Positions 4,334 through 6,074 of a DNA stretch of 6,074 nucleotides are shown one piece after another. Location: positions 1 through 6,074 of the forward strand of contig JACDAV010000169.1 in the NCBI GenBank assembly GCA_013695255.1, in the 5' to 3' direction. The translations under genes were made by a program, and so were the position numbers. Numbering within the stretch: the first letter of the stretch is position 1; every line of letters starts with the position of its first letter. This DNA comes from Chloroflexota bacterium. GTDB taxonomy: Bacteria > Chloroflexota > Limnocylindria > Limnocylindrales > CSP1-4. A model generated the notes under the pieces. That model was not told the DNA's origin, ran no database searches, and saw only the letters and a program-made list of their open reading frames with translations.

Positions 4334-6074
4334 CTATTCCCATTCGATCGTTGCCGGCGGCTTGGACGAGATGTCGTACACGACCCGGTTCACGCCCGGA
4401 ACCTCGTTGACGATGCGCGACGAGATCCTGCCGAGCACGTCGTATGGCAGCTTCGCCCAGTCGGCGGTCATGCCGTCCTCGGAGGTGACCGCCCGGATTG
4501 CGACCACGTTCGCGTAGGTCCGGCCGTCGCCCATCACGCCCACCGAGCGGACCGGCGTCAGGATGGCGAACGACTGCCACAGGCTGCGGTACAGGCCCGC
4601 CGCCTTGATCTCGTCGATCACGATCCAGTCCGCGTCGCGCAGCGTCTCCAGCCGCTCGGCGGTGACCTCGCCGAGGATCCGGATCGCGAGGCCGGGGCCG
4701 GGGAACGGCTGGCGGAGGACCATCGCCTCCGGCAGCCCCAGCTCGAGCCCCACCGACCGGACCTCATCCTTGAACAGGTAGCGCAGCGGCTCGATCAGCT
4801 TGAACCGCAGGTCTGCCGGCAGGCCGCCGACGTTGTGGTGGGTCTTGATCTTTGCCGCGGCCTTCGATTCCGACGTCGCCGACTCGATGACGTCCGGATA
4901 GAGCGTGCCCTGGGTCAGGAAGTCGATGGCGCCGATCCGCGCGGCCTCCTCCTCGAAGACGCGGATGAACTCGTCGCCGATGATCTTGCGCTTCTGCTCC
5001 GGATCCGCGACGCCGGCCAGCCGGGCGAGGAACCGCTCGCGGGCGTCGACCATGACGAGGTTCATGCCCAGATCGCGCTCGAACGTCACGCGCAGGAGCT
5101 CCGACTCCTTCTTGCGCATCAGCCCGTGGTCGACGTGGATGCAGGTCAACCGGTCACCGACGGCTCGATGGACGAGGGTCGCCGCCACCGCCGAGTCCAC
5201 GCCGCCGGACAGGGCGCAGATCACCCGACCGTCGCCGCGCGTTTCCCGCGCGTGGGCGTCGACCCGCTCGCGGATCCCCGCCACGGTCGTGTCGATGAAG
5301 TTGGCCGCTGTCCAGTCCGGCCTGGCGCCGGCGATGCCGACCACGAAGTTGCGGAGCACGTCTCGGCCGCGCGGCGTATGGACGACCTCCGGGTGGAACT
5401 GGATGCCGTACAGATGGCGCTCCGGGGCCGCCAGGCCGGCATACGGGGTCGACCCGGTCTGGGCGGTCGAGCGGAAGCCGTCCGGCAGCCGCGTGATGGA
5501 GTCGCCGTGGCTCATCCAGACCGGCTGGTCGCGGTCCAGGCCGCCGAACAGCCCGTCAACGGTCGTGATCGTCATGGTCGCGGGGCCGTACTCCCGCCGG
5601 TTGGTTGCGGCCACCTCGCCGCCGAGCTCCCGCGCCATGAGCTGGGCGCCGTAGCAGATCCCCAGCACAGGGACTCCGCCGCTCCAGATGGCGGGATCCG
5701 CGCGCGGGGCGCCTTCGTCGTAGACCGAGTTCGGGCTGCCGGACAGGATGATGGCCCGCGGCCGGCGTCGCTCGATCTCCGCCCACGGCGTGTCGTGCGG
5801 CAGCAGCTCCGAGTACACGCTGAGCTCGCGGACCCGCCGCGCGATCAGCTGGGCGAACTGGCTGCCGAAGTCGAGGACGACGACCGTATCGGCCCGGCTG
5901 CCGAGCGAGCCCTCGGACGTCCGATCCGGGGGCGGCGCGTGGAGTGCCGTCTCCAGATAGGCCTCGACCTCCGCGTCGTCCGGGGCGAGGACGCGGTGGC
6001 CCGCGTTGGCCGGCTCACCGTGGACGGTCTTGCCGCGATCGCGGGGCGCGGCTGTCGCGGGCGGCGGGACGCCG
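4334..6074 (-). CDS. guaA: GMP synthase (glutamine-hydrolysing), N-terminus open at right edge
   Basis: GuaA converts XMP to GMP in the cytoplasm, using ATP and ammonia from glutamine; this is the last step of guanine nucleotide synthesis. The class I glutamine amidotransferase domain begins at VVVLDFGSQ (D of DFGSQ at 5872-5870). It has the nucleophile Cys in GICYGAQ (codon 5656-5654) and the His/Glu pair of FHPEV. The ATP-pyrophosphatase domain carries the P-loop SGGVDS (5209-5192). The C-terminal XMP-binding/dimerisation domain includes HHNVGGLP, FPGPGL, VRSVGVMGDGR and the terminal PPATIEWE. From the VVVLDFGSQ region to the TAG the length is about 517 residues, so the enzyme body is complete. 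The oxyanion segment reads SGSPNSV instead of the common SGGPxSV. No ATG, GTG or TTG occurs in frame between the right edge and DFGSQ, and the open frame extends at least 62 residues beyond the usual N-terminus. The start must therefore lie outside the window or use a rare codon. A GTG at 5818 would delete the first strands of the domain. Confidence 0.98.
   Translation of the reverse strand, partial: GVPPPATAAPRDRGKTVHGEPANAGHRVLAPDDAEVEAYLETALHAPPPDRTSEGSLGSRADTVVVLDFGSQFAQLIARRVRELSVYSELLPHDTPWAEIERRRPRAIILSGSPNSVYDEGAPRADPAIWSGGVPVLGICYGAQLMARELGGEVAATNRREYGPATMTITTVDGLFGGLDRDQPVWMSHGDSITRLPDGFRSTAQTGSTPYAGLAAPERHLYGIQFHPEVVHTPRGRDVLRNFVVGIAGARPDWTAANFIDTTVAGIRERVDAHARETRGDGRVICALSGGVDSAVAATLVHRAVGDRLTCIHVDHGLMRKKESELLRVTFERDLGMNLVMVDARERFLARLAGVADPEQKRKIIGDEFIRVFEEEAARIGAIDFLTQGTLYPDVIESATSESKAAAKIKTHHNVGGLPADLRFKLIEPLRYLFKDEVRSVGLELGLPEAMVLRQPFPGPGLAIRILGEVTAERLETLRDADWIVIDEIKAAGLYRSLWQSFAILTPVRSVGVMGDGRTYANVVAIRAVTSEDGMTADWAKLPYDVLGRISSRIVNEVPGVNRVVYDISSKPPATIEWE

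Noticed and set aside
4334..5818. guaA starting at GTG 5818 (494 residues)
   Set aside because: This would remove the DFGSQ strand and the ARRVRE helix of the amidotransferase domain, which are clearly encoded upstream in the same frame.

Overview
This is a very GC-rich bacterial chromosomal window in which every gene I can support lies on the minus strand. The only fully certain core gene is guaA (GMP synthetase). The rest are small or medium membrane and zinc-ribbon proteins plus the start of a radC-like gene. GC content, GTG starts, single-copy double-zinc-ribbon membrane proteins and the guaA neighbourhood would suit a high-GC Chloroflexota lineage (Limnocylindria-like). A high-GC actinobacterium-like genome is not excluded, so this placement is a weak inference.

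Layout in transcription order (right to left). guaA (6074-4334) runs off the right edge with a complete catalytic body and an unusually long N-terminal reading frame. After an 85-bp gap with a small hairpin comes a soluble 193-residue zinc-ribbon/acidic coiled-coil protein (4248-3667). Next is a 152-residue uncharacterised soluble protein (3612-3154), closely followed by a six-segment membrane protein (about 3118-2144). A 117-bp gap with a strong nested hairpin leads to a two-helix membrane protein with a C-terminal double zinc ribbon (2026-1382). After a hairpin-containing gap of 73 bp comes a CPBP/Rce1-type intramembrane protease (1308-310) with all its expected motifs. Behind its own downstream hairpin, the first 42 codons of a RadC/JAB-family protein (127 to the left edge) begin with a well-placed Shine-Dalgarno. 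A possible 31-codon leader reading frame (219-124) overlaps that start.

Four reading frames (219, 3118, 3612, 4248) have a TANNNT -10-like hexamer only 5 to 11 nt before the start codon. At least three of them lack a convincing Shine-Dalgarno, which suggests leaderless or nearly leaderless transcription. Hairpins of 5 to 13 bp follow most stop codons, but without the U-tract of classical intrinsic terminators.

GuaA makes GMP. The other proteins have no evident link to purine synthesis and look like independently transcribed neighbours, with a possible envelope/membrane-quality theme (CPBP protease, double-zinc-ribbon membrane protein, polytopic membrane protein). I see no rRNA, tRNA, CRISPR array, insertion sequence or recognisable defence system. 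I do not see a clear new system; the items most worth a second look are the start regions of guaA and radC, and the recurrent start-proximal -10 pattern.
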